In this document: positions 1-8,727 of the stretch, in pieces | Position numbering within the stretch: position 1 is the stretch's first letter | Layout: each line of letters opens with the position of its first letter | Assembly (NCBI RefSeq): GCF_030534315.2 | Contig: NZ_CP130558.2 | Span: forward strand, 680,001 to 744,000 | Direction of reading: 5' to 3' | From: Thermoanaerobacterium sp. CMT5567-10 | GTDB lineage: Bacteria > Bacillota > Thermoanaerobacteria > Thermoanaerobacterales > Thermoanaerobacteraceae | DNA: 64,000 bases | Translations under genes and position numbers: made by a program | The notes under the pieces: generated by a model | The model's input: only the letters and a program-made list of their open reading frames with translations | Database searches by the model: none | What the model was told of the DNA's origin: nothing

Positions 1-350
1 ATAGACATTATAGCCATTGCAGATGTGGCACTTAAATCTTTTGTAGGAGGTGCTATTCCAAATAGATCGATAGTATTTGCTAATATTAAATATAACGCAA
101 TTGTTCCAAGATAAGGTGCAAATGATGACCAATACTCTCCAAGAGCATCTTTTGTAAATGAATTTAAGCCATCTACAATGGTTTCAACGAAATTCTGTAC
201 GCCGGTAGGAACAAGTTTCCAGCCTCTTGTAACGATAATAGACGCTATAGTAAGTACAGCCATTATTAACCATGTTACAACAACTGTTGTCGTCACAGGA
301 ATGCCACCTAAAATAGGGATTGTAAATACTACAGACTGTCCTATCTCCAC
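1..350 (-). CDS. atpB: F0F1 ATP synthase subunit a, partial (3' end outside window)
   Basis: Membrane subunit a of the F-type ATP synthase, which forms the proton or sodium half-channels beside the c-ring. Translating the minus strand gives about 116 residues that begin at GTG (350). An AAAGGGG Shine-Dalgarno lies 8 nt upstream, which favours this start over the GTG at 359. The N-terminal part has a hydrophobic first helix, then the family segment GWKLVPTGVQNFVE and, further on, LFGIAPPTKDLSATSAMA, typical of subunit a just before its second and third helices. The C-terminal channel helices with the essential arginine lie beyond position 1. The gene follows ktrA with a 118-bp gap and probably begins the atp operon. 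Confidence 0.85.
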   Translation of the reverse strand, partial: MEIGQSVVFTIPILGGIPVTTTVVVTWLIMAVLTIASIIVTRGWKLVPTGVQNFVETIVDGLNSFTKDALGEYWSSFAPYLGTIALYLILANTIDLFGIAPPTKDLSATSAMAIMS

Positions 351-468
351 TCGTATCACCCCTTTCTTGCTTTTGAATACAATTATAATACTTTACAATG
401 TAAAATTCAAACACTATTTTCACAGAACCCTTAAAATTCAACAGTTGTCAGACTCTCATATATTAATC

Positions 469-1122
469 TTAACTGTTATTCAATTTATTTATACTATCAA
501 TCGACGCAATAACAAATAGGTTATCGCCTTCCATTATTATATCGTCAGCAGAAGGAGTAATTTTAATATTATTTTCTCTTTTTATTGCAATAATATTTAA
601 TCCAAACCTTTGTCTTAGTTTCAATTCATTTAAAGATTTGCCTATCCAATCTCTAAGAGCCATTATTTCAACAATATTGTACTCAGGTGAAAGCTCTATA
701 AAATCAAGTATATTTGACGATGTAAGACTATGAGCCAATTTTATCCCTGCTTCTTTTTCTGGAAATATGACCCTATCTGCTCCGATTTTCAGCAATACTT
801 TTGCATGAAGTTCATTTAAGGCCTTCGCTACAACTGTTTTTACACCAAGTTCTTTTACCATAAGCGTAACCATAAGGCTTGTTTGTATATCTGTTCCAGT
901 ACCTATTATTGCAACATCAAAATTCCTTACACCTAAAGATCTTAGTACTTTTTCATCTGTTGCATCAGCCTGCACTGCTCTAGTCACACTGTCTGATATC
1001 CTCTGGACTCTTTCTTCTGAACTGTCTATCGCCAACACATCACAACCTAGTGAATATAATGTCGTTGCAACACTTGATCCAAACCTTCCTAAACCTATTA
1101 CTACAAATTGTTTTCCACTCAT
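469..1122 (-). CDS. ktrA: KtrA-type potassium channel gating subunit (RCK domains)
   Basis: Cytoplasmic regulatory ring protein of the Ktr potassium transporter; it binds nucleotides (ATP/ADP in the family) and, through its C-terminal half, c-di-AMP. 217 aa. The RCK_N Rossmann fold starts at residue 6 with VIGLGRFGSS, the acidic residue after beta-2 is in LAIDSSEE, and an RCK_C domain occupies about residues 135-217. Length matches KtrA/KtrC. It lies 20 bp after ktrB in the same operon. The nearest strong SD (AGGAGG) sits 16 nt before the ATG, an unusually long spacing, but no better in-frame start is visible. Control is expected through the riboswitch upstream of ktrB. Confidence 0.93.
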   Translation of the reverse strand: MSGKQFVVIGLGRFGSSVATTLYSLGCDVLAIDSSEERVQRISDSVTRAVQADATDEKVLRSLGVRNFDVAIIGTGTDIQTSLMVTLMVKELGVKTVVAKALNELHAKVLLKIGADRVIFPEKEAGIKLAHSLTSSNILDFIELSPEYNIVEIMALRDWIGKSLNELKLRQRFGLNIIAIKRENNIKITPSADDIIMEGDNLFVIASIDSINKLNNS

Positions 1123-1142
1123 GATATATAATATATAACCTC

Positions 1143-2501
1143 CTAACCAATTAATACATTGTCTTCGGGATATTTTATTGCTGCATTTGAATTTGCATGT
1201 CTTCGCATAAGTGCGTATATTACTGTCAATGGTCCAACTCTCCCTGCATACATTGTCAATATTATTACCATTCTTCCAACTATGTCTAAGTGGGGTGTCA
1301 ACCCCATCGTAAGGCCTACAGTACCAAATGCTGATACAACTTCGTAAAAAATTGATAAGAAGTCTGCTTTCTCAAATACAGATAAAAGTAAAACATCAAA
1401 AATAATTATAAATATACCTATACAAATTACTGAAAACGCTCTATAAACTTCGTCTTTTGGAATCCTTTTAGATAATACTTCGGTATCTTCTCTGCCTTTT
1501 ACTACTGAAAACAGAGTCATTACGATAACTGCAAATGTTGATGTTTTAATACCGCCTCCTGTAGATCCAGGTGATGCACCTATAAACATCAATATGATTG
1601 TAAAGAAATTTGAAGCATCTGTCATCTTTGCAATATCAAGCGTGTTAAATCCAGCAGTCCTAGGCGTTATAGCTGCAAACAATGATGACAGCACCTTGCC
1701 TTTAAAAGAAAGGTATTTCATTGTTTCAGGATTGTCATGTTCTAATAAGAAAAACATTAAAGCACCAACCACGATTAAAATTGATGTTGTTATGATTACA
1801 ATTTTTGAGTGAAGAGAAAATTTTTTAAATTGCCGTTTGTTGATAATATCATATTGAACTGTAAATCCCAACCCACCAAAAACGATTAATGTCATTATCA
1901 CAAAATTTACAGAAAAACTTTCAGTGTACTGTATTAAGCTCTTAAAATTGCCAAAGACATCAAATCCGGCATTATTATAAGCAGATACTGCATGAAATAT
2001 TCCTCTAAAAAGTCCCTCCCAAAAGCCAAACTGAGGGATAAACTTAAATGATAATAATACTGCTCCAATACCTTCAATTACAAATGTGCTTATAAGTGCA
2101 TACCTAATAAGCCTAACTATCCCCTGCAGTGTAAGAGCATTCATAGCTTCCTGCATAACAAGTCTTTCTTTAAAAGTTATTTTTTTGCCCATTACCATAA
2201 ATAAAAGAGTTGCAAATGACATAAACCCCAGTCCGCCAATTTGTATTAGAATCATAATAACTGTCTGGCCAAATCTAGACCAATATGTCCCTGTGTCAAC
2301 TACTACTAAACCCGTAACACATGTAGCAGATGTTGCAGTAAATAAAGCTGTCGTAAAATCTGTCTCAGTGTTTGTACTCGATGATATTGGAAGCATAAGA
2401 ATAAATGTTCCTATCAATATCACTGTAGCAAAACCTAAAGCAAGCACCTGTATCGGCGTTATACTGTTTAAAATATGCTGCACTTTTTGCCTTACAGTCA
2501 T
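1143..2501 (-). CDS. ktrB: KtrB-type potassium uptake transporter membrane subunit
   Basis: Potassium translocating subunit of the Ktr system, in the cytoplasmic membrane. 452 aa with four membrane-pore-membrane repeats of the SKT superfamily. P-loop segments are visible as TSATCVTGLVVVDTGTYW, SAYNNAGFDVFG, TPRTAGFNTLD and SAFGTVGLTMGL. The glycine-rich gating loop appears as GASPGSTGGGIKTSTF. The start is supported by GGAG 8 nt upstream. It is first in a ktrB-ktrA operon behind a ydaO riboswitch, so expression should fall when c-di-AMP is high, as in other Firmicutes. Confidence 0.94.
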   Translation of the reverse strand: MTVRQKVQHILNSITPIQVLALGFATVILIGTFILMLPISSSTNTETDFTTALFTATSATCVTGLVVVDTGTYWSRFGQTVIMILIQIGGLGFMSFATLLFMVMGKKITFKERLVMQEAMNALTLQGIVRLIRYALISTFVIEGIGAVLLSFKFIPQFGFWEGLFRGIFHAVSAYNNAGFDVFGNFKSLIQYTESFSVNFVIMTLIVFGGLGFTVQYDIINKRQFKKFSLHSKIVIITTSILIVVGALMFFLLEHDNPETMKYLSFKGKVLSSLFAAITPRTAGFNTLDIAKMTDASNFFTIILMFIGASPGSTGGGIKTSTFAVIVMTLFSVVKGREDTEVLSKRIPKDEVYRAFSVICIGIFIIIFDVLLLSVFEKADFLSIFYEVVSAFGTVGLTMGLTPHLDIVGRMVIILTMYAGRVGPLTVIYALMRRHANSNAAIKYPEDNVLIG

Positions 2502-2619
2502 TTCTTCATCTCCAAAAATAATATCAAATATAAATATCTATGATTTCATCATAATAGTAGAAACAACGTATATTAATCATGTCTCATCTTTTTTTACAGC
2601 GTAATTTCCCCAAAAATAT

Positions 2620-2650
2620 AAAAAAACCTGAAGTCCTCAAGTTTTTTAAC
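2620..2650 (-). terminator. Riboswitch-linked intrinsic terminator before ktrB
   Basis: On the minus strand AACTTGA and TCAGGTT form a 7-bp stem around a 5-nt loop and are followed by a run of T. The hairpin lies between the ydaO aptamer and the ktrB start, so it is the natural expression platform: premature termination when c-di-AMP binds. Confidence 0.8.
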
Positions 2651-2659
2651 TTCTCCTTA

Positions 2660-2766
2660 AAAGCCTACGGGGTTAGCTGACGGGCTAGGATCTAAGAAAG
2701 CTTAACCCTATTCTTTCGAATTTCGCCCCAGTTATTGGGTCCCCCGTTTCCATTGGAATTAGGCTT
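2660..2766 (-). promoter_or_regulatory. ydaO/yuaA-type c-di-AMP riboswitch controlling ktrBA
   Basis: Read on the minus strand, the leader shows the conserved blocks of the ydaO-yuaA class. The P1 strand AAGCCT at the 5' end pairs with AGGCTT at the 3' end. The inner blocks GGGGGACCCA, TGGGGCGAA, GATCCTAGCCCGTCAGCTAA and CCGTAGGC occur in the right order. The known ligand of the class is c-di-AMP, and potassium transporters of the ktr family are classic targets (yuaA is ktrA of Bacillus subtilis). An intrinsic terminator follows 10 bp downstream. Confidence 0.92.
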
Positions 2767-2791
2767 ATTTTATTACGATAACTATAAAACC

Positions 2792-2820
2792 ATTATACAA
2801 CTGATACTTTTCAATAGCAA
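2792..2820 (-). promoter_or_regulatory. Probable sigma-A promoter of the ktrBA leader
   Basis: Minus-strand TTGCTA (2820-2815) and TATAAT (2797-2792) are separated by 17 bp. Transcription would start about 20 nt before the 5' stem of the riboswitch. Assigned by consensus match and position only. Confidence 0.55.
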
Positions 2821-2906
2821 ATGTCAATCAAACACCATATATTTTCATTTTTAATCAAATTAACTGATATTTAACGAATACATTTAATAATTCTCCATTA
2901 TCGTCG

Positions 2907-3509
2907 TTAATCTTCGAATTTTTTGTTGTTCTCAAGAATAAAATCTAAACAGGTGTAGACATCATCTACACCAGTTTTCTTCAAAGATGAAAAAGGTACA
3001 ATTTTATCTTTGTCGACTTCAAGTGTCTCGGATATGACATTCAGGGACCTTTGAATTTCCTGCCTATTCAGCTTATCCGATTTTGTAGCAACAACAACAT
3101 AATTTAAATTTCTCTGTTTTAAATAATTCACCATTAGGACATCATCATCTGTAGGCCTATGCCTGATGTCTACAAGCATTATTGCACCTTGGAGATATTC
3201 TGAAACATTTAAGTAAGTCTCAATATTTATTGACCACTGTTTTTTCATCTCTTTTGAAACTTCAGCATAGCCATAGCCAGGAAGATCAACTAAGTAAAAT
3301 GAATTATTTACAAGGTAAAAATTAATACCTTGCGTCTTTCCCGGCTTCTGGCTAACTCTTGCGAAATTTTTTCTGTTAACTATGGTATTTATAAAAGATG
3401 ATTTGCCTACATTCGACCTGCCTATTACAGCAATTTGCATTAGCCCGTCATCTGGATATTGACTTTTATTATACGCAGAAACCTTAAGCTCTATTGATTT
3501 AATCTTCAT
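2907..3509 (-). CDS. engB: Ribosome biogenesis GTPase EngB (YsxC/YihA)
   Basis: Small GTPase needed for assembly of the large ribosomal subunit. The G1 motif is GRSNVGKSS, G2 lies around KPGKTQGINF, G3 is DLPGYG and G4 is TKSDK. A GTG at 3521 would lengthen the protein by four residues, but it lies inside the SD (AGGTGAG), so the ATG at 3509 with 7-nt spacing is preferred (200 aa). It overlaps the 3' end of lon by 11 bp. The lon-engB order is common in Firmicutes. Confidence 0.95.
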   Translation of the reverse strand: MKIKSIELKVSAYNKSQYPDDGLMQIAVIGRSNVGKSSFINTIVNRKNFARVSQKPGKTQGINFYLVNNSFYLVDLPGYGYAEVSKEMKKQWSINIETYLNVSEYLQGAIMLVDIRHRPTDDDVLMVNYLKQRNLNYVVVATKSDKLNRQEIQRSLNVISETLEVDKDKIVPFSSLKKTGVDDVYTCLDFILENNKKFED

Positions 3510-5832
3510 ATGAGTTCTCACCTACTAACGATATTTTTAAGACTTCATCGATATTTGAAACGAACTTAAATTCCATCTTTCTTTTAACACTTTGCGGTAT
3601 CTCGTCTAAATCTCTTTTATTATCTGCTGGTGCAATTATCTTTAGTATACCAGCCCTATGGGCAGCTAAAACTTTTTCCTTTAAGCCTCCAATAGGCAAT
3701 ACTTTACCGGTCAGTGTGATTTCACCTGTCATGGCTATATCGCCTCTTACCGGTACCCTTTTGATAGCTGAAACCATTGCTGTGACCATTGTAATGCCTG
3801 CAGACGGTCCGTCTTTTGGTATTGCACCTTCTGGCACATGTATGTGTATGTCCAGATCCTTATAAAAATCCTCATCTATTCCAAGCAAATCAGCATTTGC
3901 CCTTATATAGCTGAAACCTGCTTGTGCAGATTCTTTCATGACATCTCCCAACTGCCCTGTAAGCGTAAGTTTTCCTGTTCCAGGCATTGTAGTTGCTTCA
4001 ACCGTAAGTGTATCACCGCCAACTCTAGTCCATGCAAGGCCAGTAACCATACCTACTTTGTCTTGCAGATTTGCTTTATCGACTCTAAATAATGGCTTCC
4101 CAAGGTATTTTTGTAGATTTTGCTTTCCGACTTTTATTGAATTAGCTTTATCTTCCACTATAGTTTTGATAGACTTTCTTACTACTTTTGCTATATTCTG
4201 CTCTAACGCCCTTACGCCAGCTTCCCTTGTGTACTCTGATATTATGCCGATTATAGCTGAATCTTGTATTTTTATAACATCATTTGTTACACCATGTTCT
4301 TTTAATATTTTGGGAACCAAATGTTCTTTTGCTATTTGCAATTTTTCTTCCTCCGTATACCCAGATATATATATGACTTCCATTCTGTCAAGAAGCGGAG
4401 CTGGTATCGTGTCTAATGTATTAGCAGTTGTTATAAAAAGCACCTTTGATAAATCAAATGGCAAATCAATGTAATGGTCTCTGTATGTAGAGTTTTGCTC
4501 TGGATCCAAAACTTCCAGCATTGCTGATGCTGGATCGCCTCTGAAGTCAGAGCTCATCTTGTCTATCTCATCTAAAAGAAAAACTGGATTTTTGGAACCT
4601 GCAATCTTCAATGAATTAATTATGCCACCTGGTATTGCCCCTACATATGTCCTTCTATGTCCTCTTATCTCAGCTTCATCTCTAACTCCACCTAGTGACA
4701 ACCTTACAAATTTTCTATTCATTGCCCTTGCGATAGATTTTCCAAGGGATGTCTTTCCGACGCCAGGAGGACCTACAAGGCATAGAATCGGACTTTTCAT
4801 CTTTTCATGATAGCTTCTTACAGCCAAAAACTCTAAAATCCTCTCTTTTACTTTCTTTAATCCGTAATGATCTTCATTCAATATTTTTTCTGCTCTTTTT
4901 ATATCCAGCACATCTTTAGTCTCTTCATTCCACGGAAGGTCCAAAAGCCAATCTATGTACGTCCTAACAACGGATCCTTCTGCAGAACCTAGTCCCATCC
5001 TGCTTAATCTTCTCAACTCTTCTCTAGCTTTTTCTTTAACATAATCAGGCAAATCTTTTGACTCGATTTTTTCTTCATATTCATCTATTTCCTGATCTAT
5101 TTCATCAGATTCTCCAAGTTCGGCTTTAATAGCTTTCAATTGCTCTCTCAAATAATACTCCCTCTGGCTTTTGTCTATCTGCTTGTGGACCCGCATATTT
5201 ATTTTTTTCTCTATTTCAAGTATATCAAGCTCTTTCAATATAAACCCTAATAGCTTCTCCAGTCTTTCCTTCGTGTCAAAGCACTCTAAAAGCTCTTGAT
5301 TTTGGCTTTGATTTAAGCTTAAATGTTCTGTTATAACGTCAGCAAGCCTTCCCGGCTCTTCTATAGATACAACACTGTAAATACTGTCTAATGGTATTTT
5401 TGATGAAATACTTATATACTCCTCAAAAGCTGACGTTACGCTTCTCATTAAGGCTTCCAATTCGCTGTCTTTTTCTATCTCTGTATTATCTATTCTTTCT
5501 ACAACTTCTACTTCAAAAAAACTTTCAGAACTTATCAGATTCTTTAATTCAGCCCTTGATATACCTTCAACAAGAACTCTCACAGCTTCGCCAGGAAGCT
5601 TCAGCATCTGTTTTACTTTCGTAATCGTGCCAACACTATATATATCATCTATTGTAGGTTCGTCAATATCAGCATGTTTTTGAGTAACCAAAAAGACAAG
5701 CTGATTTCTAAGCATTGCTTCTTCAATAGCTCTAACCGATTTTCCTCTTCCAACATCAAAATGCAAAACCATATACGGGAATACAGTTAAACCTCTCAAT
5801 GGAACCATCGGCAGTATGTATTTCTTGTCCAT
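3499..5832 (-). CDS. lon: ATP-dependent protease LonA
   Basis: Cytosolic AAA+ serine protease that degrades damaged and regulatory proteins. 777 aa from the ATG at 5832, which has GAGGTGAC just upstream; an upstream in-frame ATG at 5880 lacks an SD. Domain order: LON substrate-binding N domain (about 5-200), coiled helical region, AAA+ module with Walker A GPPGVGKT and Walker B LLDEIDK, then the C-terminal peptidase domain. The catalytic Ser-Lys dyad is visible as PKDGPSAG and GGLKEKV. Length is that of LonA. It follows the LonB-like gene by 78 bp and overlaps engB. Confidence 0.97.
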   Translation of the reverse strand: MDKKYILPMVPLRGLTVFPYMVLHFDVGRGKSVRAIEEAMLRNQLVFLVTQKHADIDEPTIDDIYSVGTITKVKQMLKLPGEAVRVLVEGISRAELKNLISSESFFEVEVVERIDNTEIEKDSELEALMRSVTSAFEEYISISSKIPLDSIYSVVSIEEPGRLADVITEHLSLNQSQNQELLECFDTKERLEKLLGFILKELDILEIEKKINMRVHKQIDKSQREYYLREQLKAIKAELGESDEIDQEIDEYEEKIESKDLPDYVKEKAREELRRLSRMGLGSAEGSVVRTYIDWLLDLPWNEETKDVLDIKRAEKILNEDHYGLKKVKERILEFLAVRSYHEKMKSPILCLVGPPGVGKTSLGKSIARAMNRKFVRLSLGGVRDEAEIRGHRRTYVGAIPGGIINSLKIAGSKNPVFLLDEIDKMSSDFRGDPASAMLEVLDPEQNSTYRDHYIDLPFDLSKVLFITTANTLDTIPAPLLDRMEVIYISGYTEEEKLQIAKEHLVPKILKEHGVTNDVIKIQDSAIIGIISEYTREAGVRALEQNIAKVVRKSIKTIVEDKANSIKVGKQNLQKYLGKPLFRVDKANLQDKVGMVTGLAWTRVGGDTLTVEATTMPGTGKLTLTGQLGDVMKESAQAGFSYIRANADLLGIDEDFYKDLDIHIHVPEGAIPKDGPSAGITMVTAMVSAIKRVPVRGDIAMTGEITLTGKVLPIGGLKEKVLAAHRAGILKIIAPADNKRDLDEIPQSVKRKMEFKFVSNIDEVLKISLVGENSYED

Positions 5833-5910
5833 AATGTCACCTCTTTTGTCTATTTGCCTATTAATAAGTATATTATACATTAAAATATTTCAATCTCAAA
5901 AACTAGAAAA

Positions 5911-6765
5911 TCAAGCTTTTAAGTCCTCTTTGATTATTTTGCTTCTCCCATTTTTAAGAGCATTAAGTGCAACGTGCTGCAGTATTCTAACCGCATCTTC
6001 ACCGCTTTTTGCTACACTTGCAATTTCATCACACACATCATCTTCTATATAGAATAAACCTTTATCAGCCGTTTTTTTAATTAACTCTTTCAACACACGT
6101 TTATCTTGTTTTTTAAAAGATACAATATCACAGATGGTTAACATATCTTCAGGTATCGACTTAATATCAATTACATTTACTGCTAAGCAAAAATCTGCTG
6201 GCAATCCTTCTGTTAAAAAACGTTTTAAATATCCTGGAGTTGCCTCTGAAATGCGTATTTTGCCAAACTTTACCTTCTTTTCATTTAAAACATCTACTAG
6301 CTTAAAAATAACATATTCCTTTACATTTTCTATATTATTTATATAAAGTATTCCTTTATTTGCTCGTGTAACAAGACCAATTTTTAGCCTCTGTAATTTC
6401 ATTGAAGCACAATCAATTTCTTCTAAACGTCCAAATAATGTAGTATATATTAAATCATCACTGTAGTTTTTCTCAGGATAATATTCTATAAATTCCCCAT
6501 TTTTAAAAAAACTGCTGCCTTCATATTGAACTTTTTTAAAACATGCTCTTAAGATGTCTTTCTTCCAGGTCCCTTCAGGACCTAGTAATACAATATTTTT
6601 CGGCCTATCCTTTCTTAAGTTATTTAATATTCTAAAGACAGCTTCATCTTGTCCTAAGATATCTTCTATTTGTCGTATGCGGCATTTTTCTTTTAGCGGT
6701 TCTGCCAAATGCTCTTGAATAAGCCTTTGTTTTAATTCATACGGCATCATAATATTTTGTATCAT
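5911..6765 (-). CDS. LonB-like AAA+ domain protein lacking protease domain and ATP motifs
   Basis: 284 aa. Position (between clpX and lon) and the N-terminal region (PLKEKCRIRQIEDILGQDEAVFRILNNL-like) point to descent from the sporulation protease LonB, known to sit here in Bacillus. Two things are odd. The Walker A position reads GPEGTWKKD (residues 62-70), with no GKT/S. The Walker B position reads ILYINNIE, with Asn in place of the catalytic Asp-Glu. There is no C-terminal Ser-Lys peptidase domain. It looks like a pseudo-ATPase kept as an intact reading frame, perhaps a regulator or adaptor for LonA or ClpX. Its SD is buried in a long inverted repeat. Confidence 0.7.
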   Translation of the reverse strand: MIQNIMMPYELKQRLIQEHLAEPLKEKCRIRQIEDILGQDEAVFRILNNLRKDRPKNIVLLGPEGTWKKDILRACFKKVQYEGSSFFKNGEFIEYYPEKNYSDDLIYTTLFGRLEEIDCASMKLQRLKIGLVTRANKGILYINNIENVKEYVIFKLVDVLNEKKVKFGKIRISEATPGYLKRFLTEGLPADFCLAVNVIDIKSIPEDMLTICDIVSFKKQDKRVLKELIKKTADKGLFYIEDDVCDEIASVAKSGEDAVRILQHVALNALKNGRSKIIKEDLKA

Positions 6766-6767
6766 AA

Positions 6768-6812
6768 AAAACCTCCTTCTACATTTGATATTATGTGATA
6801 GAAGGAGGTTTT
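6768..6812 (-). terminator. clpX terminator that also sequesters the SD of the next gene
   Basis: Two perfect 14-nt arms (6812-6799 and 6781-6768 on the minus strand) enclose a 17-nt loop and are followed by T-rich sequence. The second arm contains AGGAGG, the Shine-Dalgarno of the LonB-like gene whose ATG is at 6765. The hairpin can therefore end clpX transcripts and, in read-through RNA, hide the ribosome-binding site. Confidence 0.75.
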
Positions 6813-6843
6813 TATATACTTCTTATTACAAGCTTATTACAAG

Positions 6844-8118
6844 TTATGAAACTGATTCAGACTTTTTAGCTCTTTTTTTAGTCTTTTGAGACTCAGAATA
6901 AACAATCGTAGGTGGTGCATTGTTTAAGACTGTTTCTTCTGTTATAATGCATTTTTCTATGTTGTCACTTGAAGGAATCTCATACATTACATCCAGCATA
7001 AGTTCTTCAAGTATAGATCTCAATCCTCTAGCACCAGTCTTCCTGTCTATAGCCTTTTGCGCAATTGCATTTAACGCCTTCTTATCGAATTCAAGCTTTA
7101 CACCGTCTAAATCAAACAGCTTTTCATATTGCTTCGTCAAAGCATTCTTTGGCTCCGTCAATATACGCACTAATGCATCTTTATCAAGTGAATCAAGTGT
7201 AACGACAATTGGCAGCCTTCCTATAAACTCAGGAATAAGGCCGAATTTTAACAAGTCCTCAGGCATTATATTCTTCAGGATTTCACCTATCTTCTTTTCC
7301 TGTTTACTTTGGACTTCTGAACCAAATCCTAATGATTTCTTACCTATCCTAGACTCTATTATTTTTTCTATTCCGTCAAATGCGCCGCCTACAATGAAAA
7401 GTATATTTGTCGTGTCAATCTGTATAAATTCTTGATGAGGATGCTTTCGCCCTCCCTGTGGTGGAACATTCGCAACTGTTCCTTCCAAAATTTTTAGCAG
7501 TGCTTGCTGTACACCCTCACCAGAAACATCCCTTGTAATGGATGGATTTTCTGATTTTCTAGCTATCTTATCCACTTCATCAATATAGACAATCCCTCTT
7601 TCAGCTTTTTCTATATCGTAATCTGCTGCTTGTATAAGCTTAAGAAGAATATTTTCTACATCTTCGCCGACGTATCCTGCCTCTGTAAGAGATGTCGCAT
7701 CTGCTATAGCAAATGGAACATTAAGCATCCTAGCTAATGTCTGTGCAAGAAGCGTCTTACCAGAACCAGTAGGTCCTAACATGAGGATATTGCTTTTTTG
7801 TAGCTCCACATCGTCAGTCTTAACTCTACTGTTTATTCTTTTATAATGGTTGTAAACAGCCACTGCTAAAGCTTTTTTCGCTTTATCCTGACCTATTACG
7901 TATTGATCTAAAAATTCTTTTATCTCCTTTGGCTTCGGAAGTTCACCTATTTCCACATCGATGTTTTCTTCAAATTCTTCATCGATGATTTCCTGGCATA
8001 GCTCTATACACTCGTCACAGATATACACGCCGGGACCAGCAACTAATCTTTTTACCTGATCCTGTGACTTCCCGCAAAAAGAGCATTTTAATTGTTTTTG
8101 ATTGTCATACTTAGCCAT
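6844..8118 (-). CDS. clpX: ClpX ATPase, unfoldase subunit of ClpXP
   Basis: AAA+ unfoldase that feeds substrates to ClpP. 424 aa. The N-terminal C4 zinc-binding domain shows CSFCGKSQ and CDECIELC. Walker A is GPTGSGKT, Walker B VYIDEVDK, and the pore loop and the ClpP-contacting IGF-type loop region (GFGSEV area) follow. Sensor and arginine-finger regions are intact ([14 protein letters not shown]). It lies 20 bp after clpP with its own GAGGTG SD. Confidence 0.97.
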   Translation of the reverse strand: MAKYDNQKQLKCSFCGKSQDQVKRLVAGPGVYICDECIELCQEIIDEEFEENIDVEIGELPKPKEIKEFLDQYVIGQDKAKKALAVAVYNHYKRINSRVKTDDVELQKSNILMLGPTGSGKTLLAQTLARMLNVPFAIADATSLTEAGYVGEDVENILLKLIQAADYDIEKAERGIVYIDEVDKIARKSENPSITRDVSGEGVQQALLKILEGTVANVPPQGGRKHPHQEFIQIDTTNILFIVGGAFDGIEKIIESRIGKKSLGFGSEVQSKQEKKIGEILKNIMPEDLLKFGLIPEFIGRLPIVVTLDSLDKDALVRILTEPKNALTKQYEKLFDLDGVKLEFDKKALNAIAQKAIDRKTGARGLRSILEELMLDVMYEIPSSDNIEKCIITEETVLNNAPPTIVYSESQKTKKRAKKSESVS

Positions 8119-8138
8119 TTTTTCACCTCTTCCGGGGC

Positions 8139-8723
8139 CTATTTTCTTCTAACTAATATATCATCAATTAGCCCATAAGCTTTTGCTTCTTCTGGGTCCA
8201 TGAAAAAGTCCCTTTCTGTATCTCTTTCTATTTTTTCTAGTGGTTGTCCAGTCCTTTCAGACAATATTTTGTTTAATTTTTGCTTCATCTTTATGATTCT
8301 TTCAGCATGTATCTTTATGTCTGTTGCCTGACCCTGTGTCCCGCCTAGTGGCTGATGTATCATTATCTCACTGTTTGGAAGCGAAAATCTCTTGCCCTTT
8401 GCGCCTGCAGCAAGTAAAAACGCACCTGCTGACGCAGCCATTCCAACACACATAGTGACAACATCAGGCTTTATATACTGCATTGTATCATATATTGCAA
8501 ATGCAGACGTTATTGACCCACCTGGACTATTTATATAAAGCCAAATATCCTTATCTGGATCTTCTCCTTCTAGGAACAAAAGCTGTGCTACTACAAGGCT
8601 GGCTGAAACGTCATTTATCTCTTCACCTAAGAATACAATTCTATCTTTCAAAAGTCTTGAAAATATGTCGTAAGAGCGCTCACCTCTATTTGTTTGCTCA
8701 ACTACGATAGGCACTAAACTCAT
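8139..8723 (-). CDS. clpP: ClpP serine protease subunit
   Basis: Proteolytic core of ClpXP. 194 aa, the usual length. The catalytic serine is in GMAASAGAF, the histidine in [10 protein letters not shown] and the aspartate in the C-terminal [10 protein letters not shown] region. The N-terminal axial loop sequence [19 protein letters not shown] is typical. It sits 4 bp after tig and 20 bp before clpX, the common tig-clpP-clpX operon order. Confidence 0.97.
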   Translation of the reverse strand: MSLVPIVVEQTNRGERSYDIFSRLLKDRIVFLGEEINDVSASLVVAQLLFLEGEDPDKDIWLYINSPGGSITSAFAIYDTMQYIKPDVVTMCVGMAASAGAFLLAAGAKGKRFSLPNSEIMIHQPLGGTQGQATDIKIHAERIIKMKQKLNKILSERTGQPLEKIERDTERDFFMDPEEAKAYGLIDDILVRRK

Positions 8724-8727
8724 AATA

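Noticed and set aside
184..441. Minus-strand frame of 85 aa over the atpB start
   Set aside because: Low-complexity Cys/Tyr-rich shadow; the neighbouring frame gives convincing ATP synthase subunit a.
3938..4474. 178-aa plus-strand frame inside lon
   Set aside because: Antisense to conserved AAA+ and protease motifs of Lon; no ribosome-binding site.
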